From Henckelia pumila (Eukaryota; Streptophyta; Magnoliopsida; Lamiales; Gesneriaceae), in contig NC_133123.1 of assembly GCF_033568475.1 (NCBI RefSeq), positions 61,697,522 through 61,761,521 on the forward strand: DNA of 64,000 nucleotides, in the 5' to 3' direction. Each line of letters opens with the position of its first letter. Positions within the stretch are counted from its first letter, which is position 1. The notes under the pieces were generated by a model that saw nothing but the letters and a program-made list of their open reading frames with translations, was not told the DNA's origin and made no database searches. The position numbers were made by a program, and so were the translations under genes. This document shows positions 23,600 through 34,827 of this stretch, one piece after another.

Positions 23600-24060
23600 A
23601 GAACAAAGCTTTCGGCTCAAGGCATCTGCAACTGCATTAGACTTCCCCGGATAGTACTTGATTTCACAGTCGAAATCCTTCAACAGATCTAACCATCTTC
23701 TCTGTCTCATATTTAGCTCTGCCTGTGAAAACAAGTACTTAAGGCTCTTATGGTCAGAAAAGATCTCGAAAGACTCACCATAAAGATAGTGACGCCAGAT
23801 CTTCAGAGCAAAGACGATCGCAGCTAGTTCAAGATCATGGACCGGATAACGAGTCTCGTGTGGTTTCAGCTGCCTCGATGCATACGCTATCACATGCTTA
23901 TGCTGCATAAGTACACAACCCAAGCCTCGATTAGAAGCATCACAATAGACTGTGAAACCTCCAGTACACTTCGGAATAGAAAGAATTGGAGCACTGGTCA
24001 GTCTCCTCTTCAGATCAACAAAGCTAGCCTCACAATCTGGAGTCCAAACAAAAGGCGTAT
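23600..24060 (-). pseudogene. RNase H region of the gypsy element
   Basis: [13 protein letters not shown] (first catalytic Asp), [11 protein letters not shown] and [11 protein letters not shown] followed by ADALSRK, the standard Ty3/gypsy RNase H signature. It removes RNA from the RNA:DNA hybrid during reverse transcription. Confidence 0.9.
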
Positions 24061-24229
24061 TCTTCTGAGTCAGCTGGGTAATATGCTTGGCAATAGACGA
24101 GAAACCCTCGATGAAACGACGGTAATAACCAGCTAAACCCATGAAGCTTCGGATCTCTGGCACTGAAGTAGTCTAGGCCAATTCATAACCGCTTCAATCT
24201 TGCTAGGATCGACAGAAATCCCATCTTCA

Positions 24230-24860
24230 GAAATAATATGACCGAGAAAGACAACTCGATCTAACCAGAATTCACACTTAGACAGCTTGGCAAACAACTG
24301 CCCAACTCGCAAAATCTGCAGTACGGTCCTCAAGTGCTCTGCATGGTCAGTACGGTTCTTCGAGTAGATAAGAATATCATCGATAAAGATAATGACGAAC
24401 TCATCTAAATAATGCTGAAAGATACGGTTCATCAAACCCATAAAAACCGCTGGGGCGTTAGTCAAACCGAACGGCATGACTATAAACTCAAAGTGACCAT
24501 ACCTCGTTCTGAATGCGGTCTTAGGAACGTCTTCCTCTCGCACTCTCAACTGGTGATAACCTGACCTCAGATCAATCTTAGAGTAGACAGAAGAACCCTG
24601 CAGCTGATCAAACAAGTCATCTATTCGGGGTAAAGGATACCTGTTCTTAACTGTAGCCTGATTCAATTGACGGTAGTCGATACAGAGCCGCATAGAACCA
24701 TCCTTCTTCCGAACGAATAGAACAGGAGCACCCCAAGGCGATACACTAGGTCTGATGTATCCCTTGGCAATCAAATCCTCAAGTTGCTCCTTCAACTCTC
24801 TCAATTCAACAAGTGCCATACGATAAGGAGCTTTTGAAATAGGTTGAGTACCTGGCACTA
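24230..24860 (-). pseudogene. Reverse transcriptase region of the gypsy element
   Basis: Order of motifs: [53 protein letters not shown] and the catalytic FIDDILIYS box near 24,370, then FLGHI. This is a textbook Ty3/gypsy polymerase. Confidence 0.93.
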
Positions 24861-25299
24861 AGTCAATGCTGAATTCGATTTCTCGAATAGGCGGCAATCC
24901 AGGAACATCTTCTGGGAACACATCCGCAAATTCTCTAACCACCGGTAAATCTACCAAAGCTGGGCTAGATTTCAGTACATCAACTGCATACACCAAAAAT
25001 CCTTCTGCACCTTTCTGTAGCAAACGAGTCATAGATAACACTGAAATCAAAGGAATTCTAGATCGAGAACCCTTACCAAAGAATTTCCACTCGTCTGCCA
25101 TTTCAGGTCTGAACCTGACAACTTTCTGGAAACAATCAACTATCGCCCTGTACTCGGTTAAAGAATCTATCCCGACAATACAATCAAAATCCGACAGTCC
25201 AAGTACAATACAGTCGAATTCTAACAAATTTCCTTCAAAACACAGTTCACAGTTCCTGACTAATCTGACAGAAACAATTCCTCCACCCAAAGGTGAAGT

Positions 25300-25420
25300 A
25301 ACAGCTACTATTGTAGGCAACAATTCAGTTGGCAAAGCATGCAATAATACGAATTTCTCAGAGATAAAAGAATGGGAAGCACCTGTATCTATCAAGACAT
25401 GAGCAGAATAACCGAAAATC
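25300..25420 (-). pseudogene. Aspartic protease region of the gypsy element
   Basis: [13 protein letters not shown] near 25,380 is the DTG active site of retrotransposon protease, about 85 residues after the CCHC knuckle. Confidence 0.88.
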
Positions 25421-25639
25421 GAACAGTTACCTGCTATAACATCGTCAGGTGCTGCTTGAGCCTGATCCTCTGTCAGAGCAAAGACTCGTGCTTGCTGTCT
25501 CGGAGGCTGATTTGCACTGGTACTACCTCTCTGTCTGTTCTGCTGCTGAGGCTGGAAAGAGTGCACTGCAGAAGACTGCCTCTCAGGCTGAGCTGTAGAT
25601 CTAGACGAACTCCCACTCTGAGCTCTATCTCTGTTATGC

Positions 25640-26622
25640 TGTGGGCATACTTTAGAGAAGTGTCCCGGTTGCTGACAGGTGTTACAATTGTCGAAGACTC
25701 CCACACACTGATCCGGTGAGTGTCTTCCTCCACACTTGCTGCAGTACAAGGATGATGACCCATAACTCGGTCCTGAACCGAATTGCTTCGAACCACTGGA
25801 ACTGGACGAACTGTTCCCCTGCCTCTTGAACTGTTTACCTCTTGCCTTGTACTGATCCTTTCTGTTTCCCCCACTGTTACCACCTTCATACCTCTGCTGC
25901 TGGTTCTGATGCTGAGGTGGCTGATTCTGATACTGAGAGGGTTGGTTCTGATACTACCTCTGCTGCTGAGGTGCTACCTGATTACCTCTTTGCCTCCACA
26001 AGCCTGCTTCTGCTCCCTTTGTGTGATTCATGGCATCCGCAAAGTTGTCTGGCCTAGCAGTGTTCACCAAAGTGAAGATGTCAGGATTCAAGTCATTAAT
26101 GAAATGATCTGCCTTAGCTTCTTCATCTCCGGCAATTAGTGGTGCAAAACGCAACAGACTATCAAACTTGGAAACGTACTCTTCGATGTTCAGATTCCCT
26201 TGTCTCAAATTGGCAAATTCTGCTCCCTTGTCCTTACGGTACGAGATAGGGAAAAACCGCTTATAGAATTTAGATTTAAAAAGAGTCCAAGTAACTTCCG
26301 TACCTCTATTCTCTATTGCTTTCTTTGTCATGATCCACCAGCTCTTAGCAACCCCACGTAGCTGATGAATGACTAGCCTGATTCTGCGGTCATCTGTGTA
26401 ATCAATGGAATCGAATAGCTGATCAATATCATCCAACCAACTCTCGCAGTCAACTGGATTTTCTGAACCCATCAATAATGGCGGATTGAACGACTTAAAC
26501 CTCTTCAACAAGGTTTCCATAGGCGTTGCTGAAGCATCCAACTGATCAACTTCAGTGATAGCTTGCTCAGTTGCAGGGATAACTGGCGGTGTGTTTCTGT
26601 TTATCACTCGACGAGGACCCAT
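25640..26622 (-). pseudogene. Gag region of the gypsy element with CCHC knuckle
   Basis: The start translates as a retrotransposon Gag domain (SWLDDIDQLFDSIDYTDDRRI, SWWIMTKK, FYKRFFP, then EYVSKFDSLLRFAP). A glutamine-rich linker leads to a zinc knuckle, [14 protein letters not shown], at about 25,645-25,686. It would form the particle shell and bind RNA. Broken. Confidence 0.88.
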
Positions 26623-26905
26623 CTGATAATCGAAGGTTAGGACACGAGATATCTCAATCGCTACAATCAGTGCCCTTACAACCGCTTGGAATACCGGATA
26701 CCACTCGATAACAGAAACAATTATATTTCAAGTAGATCATGCTTTACAAATTAAATCACATAACCATGTAATTCAATAATTCTCAATAATAAAGCATGCT
26801 CGCATGGAATTAAGTACACAGTTAAAATAATTCAAACACATGCGAGGAGCCAATACACGCAGACTCGATCTACCCGCTCACTCTAGTTCAACCAAGAATC
26901 TTAAC

Positions 26906-26917
26906 GCTCTGATACCA
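26906..26917 (-). promoter_or_regulatory. Primer binding site (tRNA-iMet) of the gypsy element
   Basis: Minus strand TGGTATCAGAGC, complementary to the 3' end of initiator tRNA-Met, 5 bp from the LTR edge. It fixes the element's orientation. Confidence 0.92.
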
Positions 26918-26922
26918 CTTAA

Positions 26923-28940
26923 TGTGAGACCTCGGTTATAAACAACAATTAAAGGAGTAATTCAATAAGTAAGCAATTAAAAGCCAAGAGCATTTTTTTT
27001 TAAAAGGGGACGCGCGGGCGCACAGCTTGAGGCGCGGGCGCGCATGGCGTCCTGCCCAAGCCCTCGCGCGGGCGCGCCTAAAGCTCTGCCCAAAACTTCC
27101 GAAACGAAGTGTGGGACGCGCGGGCGCGCCACCCTAGGTGCGAGCGTGCATGGTTTGCTGAATTGGCTCAAAACAAGCCTCCAAAAGTGCAATAACATAA
27201 CCAAAAGAACTCGAACATGATCCAACAATATATATCCAACAACGTAGCATTTAAATACATAAAAGTGAAGAACACGCATCGATGCTAGCTATTACAAGCC
27301 GAATACAGAATACAAGAGTTCTAACCACAAGCAAGACCACTTCCAATCCAAGTTCAAGTTCTTAACATGCTTCAAAACATAAGCTAGATTGTCATGCTAA
27401 CAAGACTTCTAAACCGAGTCTCACTTCTACATCATTCCCTCAAAGCTAACCATGCCTCTTCTGACTGGATCCTGCCCCACCTGATGCCAAGTACACATAC
27501 AAAACAAAGCAACAGCCGGATAACCGGTGAGAATGATAATCCCAGTAAAAGCAACATAACAAGTAATACAACAATAATCATGCTTTCAAGACAAAGACGA
27601 AATCCATGACAACGTAATGAGATGCATGTCTTTAAACCGGGATATCAAATCTGATAAACGAGGGATTGCTGCTGTGCTTTTGGGATCCCGAGGGTGAGAT
27701 TACGTAACGACTCACCGACTCACCCAATCGATGTGGTGCCACGTATCCCACTCCTCTAGACTTTGAGCAACTATAATGAGTATGCTAGCATTAGGCGAAA
27801 CGACTACGACCTAGGACACTCTATCATAGTTCCCAAACGTCTAAACAAAAAGGGCGGTTCTGCCCGCTGAAAACAAGATTGGCTCAAGATGAATGCATAA
27901 CAGAAACATAAAACATAGCCATATAACAAAAGCTCAATCAAAACAACAGAACACAAGTTCCTCATGCTAGAACGAGTGTAGATGCAAGTATGTGCTTTTA
28001 AGGGAAACTCGAGAACCAACTGTCCCGAGTATGCTATCCCGCTATCGATGTCTGCTTTTACCTTTCAATGTCGTAGATCCAACTCCGGACAAGCTACAAC
28101 AAAAGATTGTATCAACAACTATACAACCTAAACAACAAACAACGGTTCAAGGAAATCTCTTTACCGATCTTCGTCCAACTCTTGACGAACAATGCTGCTA
28201 ACACGGGCTTGACAAACTCCAAACGAATCTGTTCAGATACAAATCAAAGATCAATTACCATGATCGACTTACAAGCCAAGTTCAACAACTCAATAACGGT
28301 TCGAAATCCCCAAAACTCAAACCGACGGCATAACGGCTATAAACTGAACAAACCGACATCGCAGACAACAGTTCAATAGCGATATCAACTCAATTCAATG
28401 CTAATACAACAACAACAAGACAAACCCAACAAATCTCAAAATCATGATTTTCGAAAATAGCTTCCAAAAATCATAACAATTCCGAACGTCGCTATAATTC
28501 AAAACCGACAGATAATAAACGATCAGAACTCCGCCAAGAACAACATACTAGAATCTAGATCGATTCTAACAACCTCCGAAAAACAAAACATATCTGATCG
28601 GAGAAATACTTACGGTATAACGGAGCTGTCACTGCAGTGATCACTAATCTGCCTTCAGAAATAATTTCTAACGGCCGGATCGAATTCGGGAGGAAATCTG
28701 GAAGCTTGGAAAAGCTTGAAGGCGTCTTCAATGGAGGAGCTCGATTTAGGGAAGAGGATGAAATGATTTCCAAGTCAAACAAATGTGTAGATAATATATA
28801 AAAATCAATATTTGCGTTTTAGTCCCTGAATTTTCTAAAATTTGCCAAAAGAACCCTGATCAAAATCAAACCGGCTCGAGAACTCTGTAATCTCTGATTA
28901 ACTCAAATAAACTCATTTAAGATAAAAACAGGGCGTTACA
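26923..28940 (-). repeat. 5' LTR of the gypsy element in 5S copy 39
   Basis: 2,018 bp. In element orientation it starts at 28,940. A TATATAAAA-like box lies about 140 bp in (near 28,795), a plausible Pol II promoter. Pairs with 19,920-21,959. Confidence 0.95.
27007..27155. repeat. GC-rich short-repeat block, second LTR copy
   Basis: Counterpart of 20,003-20,180. It lacks one of the GCGC-rich sub-repeats, while the sequence on both sides is nearly unchanged. Confidence 0.8.
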
Positions 28941-28945
28941 GGTGA
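28941..28945. repeat. Target site duplication GGTGA, right copy
   Basis: Partner of 19,915-19,919; after it the 5S gene resumes with CCCCCTGGG. Confidence 0.95.
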
Positions 28946-28974
28946 CCCCCTGGGAAGTCCACGTGTTGCACCCC
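28946..28974 (+). pseudogene. 5S rRNA gene, copy 39, last 29 nt
   Basis: CCCCCTGGGAAGTCC to TTGCACCCC, the remainder of the split gene, with GTCCACG as a variant. It keeps the 3' T-run but lacks box A. Confidence 0.93.
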
Positions 28975-29375
28975 TTTTTTCATTTATTTCTTTTTTTCTT
29001 ACTCGTACTTCTTGTTCTTTCGATTCCTCGCAGTTCTATTTTCGACTCTTGCAGTCCAATCCGCGGATAGAAAAGATGCAATAAACTTAATCATACGATG
29101 TGAACGTGCGATCTGGGAGACGCGGGCCGCTTCGGTGGGTCCCAGCGCGACATACGGGAAAAATGCCCCGAAAGACCATCTCCATTTTGGAATTTGAGCG
29201 TCTCCGTCTCTTTAACCAAGATACGCACTATAGGTATCGAGTGGAGCTTCGCGTGAGCAGGCTGAAGCTCCAGTAACTCTCAGCCGATCGAAAGTTATGT
29301 CCGTTTGAAACTGTAGCTCCTGTTCTTTCGATCCGCAATTCGAGAGACAAAAAAATAAAGAATTCATTCACTGTT

Positions 29376-29494
29376 GGGTGCGATCATACCAGCACTAATG
29401 CACCGGATCCCATCAGAACTCTGAAGTTATGCGTGCTTGGGCAAGAGCAATACTAGGATGGGTGACCCCCTGGGAAGTCCTCGTGTTGCACCCT
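29376..29494 (+). rRNA. 5S rRNA gene, copy 40 (T class)
   Basis: T-class gene with CTCTGAAG and GAGCAATAC. First complete copy after the insertion. Confidence 0.93.
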
Positions 29495-29895
29495 TTTCTT
29501 TATTAGTTTCTTTTTTTCTTACTCGTACATCTTGTTCTTCCGATTTCTCTCCGTCCTATTTCCGACTTTTTCAGTCCAATCCGCGGATAGAAAAGATGCA
29601 ATAGACTGAATCACAGGACGTGAACGTGCGATCTGGGTGACGCGGGCCACTTCGGTGGGTCCCAGAACGCCCTACGAGAAAAATGCCCCCAAAGACAATC
29701 TCCGGGTTTGAATTTTAGCTTCTCCATCTCTTAGACCGACATACGCGTTGTAGGTATCGAGAAGAGCTTTGCGTGAGCAAGCTGAAGCTCCCGTAACTCT
29801 CCGCAGATCGAAAGTTATGTCCGTTTGAAACTGCAGCTCCTTTTCCTCCGATCCGCAATTCGAGAGACAAAACAATAAAATATTCATTCACTGTT

Positions 29896-30014
29896 TGGTG
29901 CGATCATACCAGCACTAATGCACCGGATCCCATCAGAACTTCGAAGTTAAGCGTGCTTGGGCGAGAGCAGTACTAGGACGGGTGACCCCCTGGGAAGTTC
30001 TCGTGTTGCACTCC
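29896..30014 (+). rRNA. 5S rRNA gene, copy 41 (A class)
   Basis: First base changed (TGGTGCGATC); also CTTCGAAG, GGACGGGTG in box C and a CACTCC end. Confidence 0.91.
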
Positions 30015-30414
30015 TTTTTCATTAATTTCTTTTTTTCTTACTCGTTTTTCTAATTTTTTCGATTCCTCTCCGTCCTATTTCCGACTCTTTCAGTCCAATC
30101 CACGGATAGAAAAGATGCAATAGACTGAATCACACGACGTGAACGTGCGATCTGGGTGACGCGGGCCACTTCGGTGGGTCCCAGCGCTCCCTACGGGAAA
30201 AATACCCCCAAAGACCATCTCCGGGTTTGAATTTGAGCTTCTCCATCTCTTAGACCGAGATACGCGCTGTAGGTATCGAGAAAAGCTTCGCGTGAGCAGG
30301 CTGAAGCTCCCGTAAGTCTCAGCAGATCAAAGGTTATGTCCGTTTGAAACTGCAGCTCCTGTTCCTCCGATCCGCAATTCGAGAGACAAAAAAATAAAGA
30401 ATTCATTCACTGTT

Positions 30415-30533
30415 GGGTGCGATCATACCAGTACTAATGCACCAGATCCCATCAGAACTCCGAAGTTAAGCGTGTTTGGGCGAGTACAGTACTAGGATGG
30501 GTGACCCCCTGGGAAGTCCTCGTGTTGCACCCC
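30415..30533 (+). rRNA. 5S rRNA gene, copy 42 (A class)
   Basis: CAGTACTAATGCACCAG, GCGTGTTTGGG and GAGTACAGT. Confidence 0.92.
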
Positions 30534-30931
30534 TTTTTTATTAATTTCTTTTTTTTTACTCGTACTTCTTGTTTTTCCGATTCCTCGCCGTCCTATTTTC
30601 GACTCTTTCAGTCCAATCCGCGGATAGAAAATATGCAATAGACTTAATCACACGACGTGAACGTGCGATCTAGGTGACGCGGGCCGCTTCGGTGGGTCCC
30701 AGTGTGCGCCACGGGAAAAACGCCCCGAAAGACCATATTCGGGTTGTAATTTGAGCGTCTCCGTCTCTTAGACCGAGATACTTGCTGTAGGTATCGAGAG
30801 GAACTTCGCGTGAGCAGGCTGAAGCTCTCGTAACTCTTAGCCGATCGAAATTTATGTCCGTTTGAAACTGCAGCTCCTGTTCCTCCGATCCGCAATTTGA
30901 GGGAAAAACAATAAAGAATTCATTCACTGTT

Positions 30932-31050
30932 GGGTGCGATCATACCAGAACTAATGCACCGGATCCCATCAGAACTCCGAAGTTAAGCGTGCTTGGGCGA
31001 GAGCAGTACTAGGATGGTTGACCCCCTGGGAAGTCCTCGTGTTGCACCCC
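30932..31050 (+). rRNA. 5S rRNA gene, copy 43 (A class)
   Basis: Only CAGAACTAATG and GATGGTTGACC differ from consensus. Confidence 0.94.
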
Positions 31051-31450
31051 TTTTTTTATTAATTTCTTTTTTTCTTACTCGTACTTCTAATTCTTTTGAT
31101 TCCTCTCCGTCCTATTTCTGACTCTTTCAGTCCAATCTGCGGATAGAAAAGATGCAATAGACTGAATCATACGATGTGATAGTGCGATCTGGGTGACGCG
31201 GGCTGCTTCTGTGGGTCCCAGCGCAACATACGGGAAAAATGCCCCGAAAGACCATCTCCGTTTTGGAATTTGAGCGTCTCCGTCTCTTTAACCTAGATAC
31301 GCACTATAGGTATCGAGTGGAGCTTCGCGTGAGCAGGCTCAAGCTCCAGTAACTCTCAGCCGATCAAAAGTTATGTCCGTTTGAAACTGCAGCTCATGTT
31401 CCTCCGATCCGCTATTCGAGAGACAAAACAATAAAAATTCATTCACTATT

Positions 31451-31568
31451 GGGTGCGATCATACCAGCACTAATGCACCGGATCCCATCAGAACTTTGAA
31501 GTTAAGCATGCTTGGGCGAGATCAGTACTAGGATGGGGACCCCCTGGGAAGTCCTCATGTTGCACCCT
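31451..31568 (+). rRNA. 5S rRNA gene, copy 44 (A class)
   Basis: Box C has lost a base (GATGGGGACC); also CTTTGAAG, TTAAGCATG and GAGATCAG. Probably weak or inactive. Confidence 0.9.
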
Positions 31569-31970
31569 TTTTTTCATTAATTTCTTTTTTTTCTTACTCG
31601 TACTTCTTGTTCTTTCGATTCCTCGCCGTCCTATTTTCGACTCTTGCAGTCCATTCCGCGGATAGAAAAGATGCAATAAACTTAATCATACGATGTGAAC
31701 GTGCGATCTGGCTGAAGCGGGCCGCTTCGGTGGGTCCCAGCGCGACATACGGGAAAAAAGCCCCGAAAGACCATCTCTATTTTGGAATTTGAGCGTCTCC
31801 GTCTCTTAAACCGAGATACGCAATATAGGTATCGAGTGGAGCTTCGCGTGAGCAGGCTGAAGCTCCAGTAACTCTCAGCCGATCGAAAGTTATGTCCGTT
31901 TGAAACTGCAGCTCCTGTTCCTCCGATCCGCAATTCGAGAGAAAAAAAAATAAAGAATTCATTCACTGTT

Positions 31971-32089
31971 GGGTGCGATCATACCAGCACTAATGCACCG
32001 GATCCCATCAGAACTCCGAAGTTATGCGTGCTTGGGCAAGAACAGTACTAGGATGGGTGACCCCCTGGGAAGTCCTCGTGTTGAACCCT
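31971..32089 (+). rRNA. 5S rRNA gene, copy 45 (T class, last of the array)
   Basis: T-class gene with AAGAACAGTAC and the TTGAACCC end seen in copy 30. Its spacer is absent, because foreign sequence begins four T after the gene. Confidence 0.93.
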
Positions 32090-32092
32090 TTT

Positions 32093-34397
32093 GCTAAGGT
32101 GAAAATCCTAAGTCACAACAAGTGAAAATTGGACCAAAGACAATCGATTGCATTTTATTGGTTATCCCAATAATAGTACTGCATATTGATTTTGGGTGCA
32201 CAATTCAGAAATTTCTGATATCCACAGAGAGACTACAATTGAGTCACATAATGTTGTGTTCTTTGAGGAAACATTTTCTTACAAAGAAGAGAAAAATAAA
32301 TCTTGTCCCAAAGAGTGTTACAACATGTATCAGGACAATAATGAGACAGAATGTCATCACGATAAATACGTGGACGAAAATGTCAATGAAACTCATCCTA
32401 AAAGAAATATAAATGATACTAGACTACATTTTCTTGAATATAACAAATAAAATGCTACTGAAGAGAATCGTAGCAACAAAAGATGAAATAAAACTGCGGA
32501 AAATCATTAAAATGATAACGAATTGAGACGCAGTAAAAGGTCCAGAAAGAGAAAGACTTTTGGTCCTGATTTTCTGACTTATGTGTTAGAAAATGAACTT
32601 CAAACAATAATGGAAGCATTATCGAGTCCCGATGATCCATTATGGAAAGAAGCTATTAATAGCAAAATAGATTCCATAATGCAAAATCATACATGGGAAT
32701 CGGTGGATCTTCCACCAGGAACAATGCCTTTAGGATGCAACTGGATCCTAAAACGGAAATACAAGGCTGATGGATCTATAGACAAATATAAAGCTTGGTT
32801 GGTGGCTAAAGGCTTCAACCAAAAAGAAGGCCTGAAGTTTTTTGACACCTATTCACCATTGACTAGGATTACTTTCATTCGAGTTCTCATTATCATTTCC
32901 ACGTTGCATGACCTTGAGATACATCAAATGGATGTAAAAATCATGTACCTAAATGGTAAATTAGATGAAGAAATATACACAGATCAACCTTAAGGGTTTG
33001 TGGCTCCCGAACATAAGCATAAGGTGTGCAAATTCGTTAAGTCGTTGTACGGATTGAAACAAGCGCCAAAATAGTGGCATGAGAAATTTGACAAACCGTG
33101 TTGTCCAATGGTTTCAAGATAAATGAGTGTGAAAAATGCAGTTATTTCAAAGGCACACCTGAATCATTCATCATAGTATGTTTATACATAGACGATATGC
33201 TTATTTTGAGAAGTGATCATAATGTGATTATGACCAAATGAGTGTTTGGCAAATGAAAGGTTCCCATTCAAGGGCAAATGGATATATACACCAAAATTGG
33301 TGGATTGTCTTGTATTGAATATGTCAATAATTTCAGTGACAATCGAGATTTGTGAACCGTTGAAATATTGCAAAGAATTGTCAATGTTGCGAAGCCTGTC
33401 AAGACATGACAAAGGAAGAATGTTCGTCGTAATAAATGAAGATGAAGTTGTAATTGGAACTCGTCCAAAGTGAAATAGAGACGAATCTGAAGTGCGTTAC
33501 AACAGAAAATATGCAACGAATTCTTGACAGAATTAAAGTTGTTGCAAAATTGTAGCAACATGAGAAGAAACAAAAGTGCAAACAATCATAGAATGTATGA
33601 TTGAATAGAATTTTCATTATCTACAGTGATTATGAACACCAAATTTGTTGACAGATGACTTTGACATGAGAGATATGGGTACAAAGAATATGATATGTGG
33701 AACTAAGATCATTAAAACATGTGAAAGAATTTTCCTCACACATTATCATTACATTGAGATGGTGCTAATAAGAGCCGATGCTTATGATCTTATTCATATC
33801 GAAACTCCAGAAGATGCAAATCTACAATTGGATAAGAAAAATGGAGAACCCATATAATTATTGCAATATTCAAGTGTAATTGAAAGTTTGATGTACGTCA
33901 CAAACTGTATACGTTTGTATATTGGTTAAAGGTCAACAAACTTAGAACATGTATATGAGATATGCAATATCATATAAGTCTATTGTGATGCAAAATGCAT
34001 ATTGGACACCAAAAACTTGGTTGAGGAACCACTGTGTATAACTCGATCTATTATGGAATCCGAGTTTATAGTCTTGCATAAAGCCATCAAAGAGGCTGCA
34101 TGATTGATAAATATGTTGGAGGATATCTCATATTGATTAAAGCTAGTGTTTTTCATGCTATACATTGTAATGGTCAAATGATCATTAGAAAGACATGAAG
34201 CTATGAGTACAATGGTATGTCACGACATGTTGATCGTAGACATAATACCATTAAGCAGTTGATCTCTAGTGAAGTTATCTTAGTCGACAATGTAGAACTA
34301 AAAGATAACTTGATGAATGCATGCACAAAGTTTTGGAAAGAGAACAAAATACTGCTCATCAAGGGGAATGAGACTAAAAATCTGAAATCAAAACAAT
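32093..34397 (+). pseudogene. Ty1/copia pol remnant: integrase end, reverse transcriptase, RNase H
   Basis: The translation begins in the integrase C-terminal part (IGPKTIDCI...IHRET, near 32,120-32,240). The copia RT region follows from about 32,640 (WESVDLPPGTMPLGCNWI, YKADGSIDKYKAWLVAKGF, HQMDVKIMYLNGKLDEEIY). RNase H traces such as SRHVDRRHNTIKQL occur near 34,220. It is heavily decayed and has many breaks. Confidence 0.85.
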
Positions 34398-34557
34398 TGT
34401 AGTGACTCGTATCCAGAATTAGTGATTAATGATAATTAATCAAGTGATCATGTTTAGATTAAGTAAAACATGATTAAGGAAGCTTCAGATAAGTTTAAGG
34501 ACTTCAGAAATGGACTCAGAATGATCGGAAATGGCTCGAAGGGATAGCCAGGATCTG

Positions 34558-34690
34558 ACGGCCCATTTGACGATCGAACGTTCCGTTCTGGTAGGGCTGA
34601 CGTCATTCGTGATGTCAGCAAATTGACATCATTGCTTACGAACGTGATGGGACATCGGACGCTCCGATGGCGGGAACGTACGTTCCATTT
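34558..34690. repeat. Short-repeat block in the solo LTR promoter region
   Basis: Self-similar words around GAACGTTCC, ACGTTCC and GACGTCATTCGTGATGTC directly upstream of the TATA-like box. Confidence 0.55.
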
Positions 34691-34739
34691 TGCGTTTATA
34701 AGTAGAGGTGCCGAGGCTCATTTCCAATTGCTCATTCCT

Positions 34740-34743
<4 letters not shown>

Positions 34744-34822
<79 letters not shown>
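34744..34822 (+). repeat. (CT)n microsatellite
   Basis: About 79 bp of CT dinucleotides with two CCCT interruptions, just downstream of the TATA-like box of the solo LTR, in its predicted transcript leader. Confidence 0.95.

Positions 34823-34827
<5 letters not shown>

Larger units (their letters stand above)
19920..28940 (-). mobile_element. Ty3/gypsy chromovirus-like LTR retrotransposon (Tekay/Del type) inside a 5S gene
   Basis: On the + strand it begins TGTGAGACC and ends GCGTTACA, with LTRs of 2,040 bp and 2,018 bp, and is flanked by the 5-bp target duplication GGTGA. The primer site (complement of tRNA-iMet) and the purine tract show that it reads on the minus strand. Its parts in element order are gag, CCHC knuckle, protease, reverse transcriptase, RNase H, integrase and a chromodomain-like tail, the chromovirus order. 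The LTRs differ at roughly 1-2 % of positions by eye, so it is young, probably under about one million years at usual plant LTR rates. All parts are present but it is broken, with roughly three or four breaks. Confidence 0.95.
28941..32092 (+). repeat. 5S rDNA tandem array, right block (end of copy 39 to copy 45)
   Basis: Six complete units with the same spacing and spacer types as the left block. Removing the insertion gives a 520-bp step from copy 39 to copy 40, so phase is kept. The array stops abruptly after the first few T of the terminator of copy 45. Confidence 0.97.

Noticed and set aside
22540-26139. Plus-strand and alternate-frame ORFs over the gypsy pol and gag
   Set aside because: Shadows of the minus-strand coding regions; their translations show no domain.
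19920-28940. Possibility that the element is a Cassandra-type TRIM carrying 5S promoter sequence in its LTR
   Set aside because: Its LTRs contain no 5S-like box A or box C, and it has gag and pol. 5S sequence is only in the flanks.
1-32092. CRISPR-like regular repeats
   Set aside because: The period is about 519 bp, each unit contains a plant 5S gene, and the context is eukaryotic.
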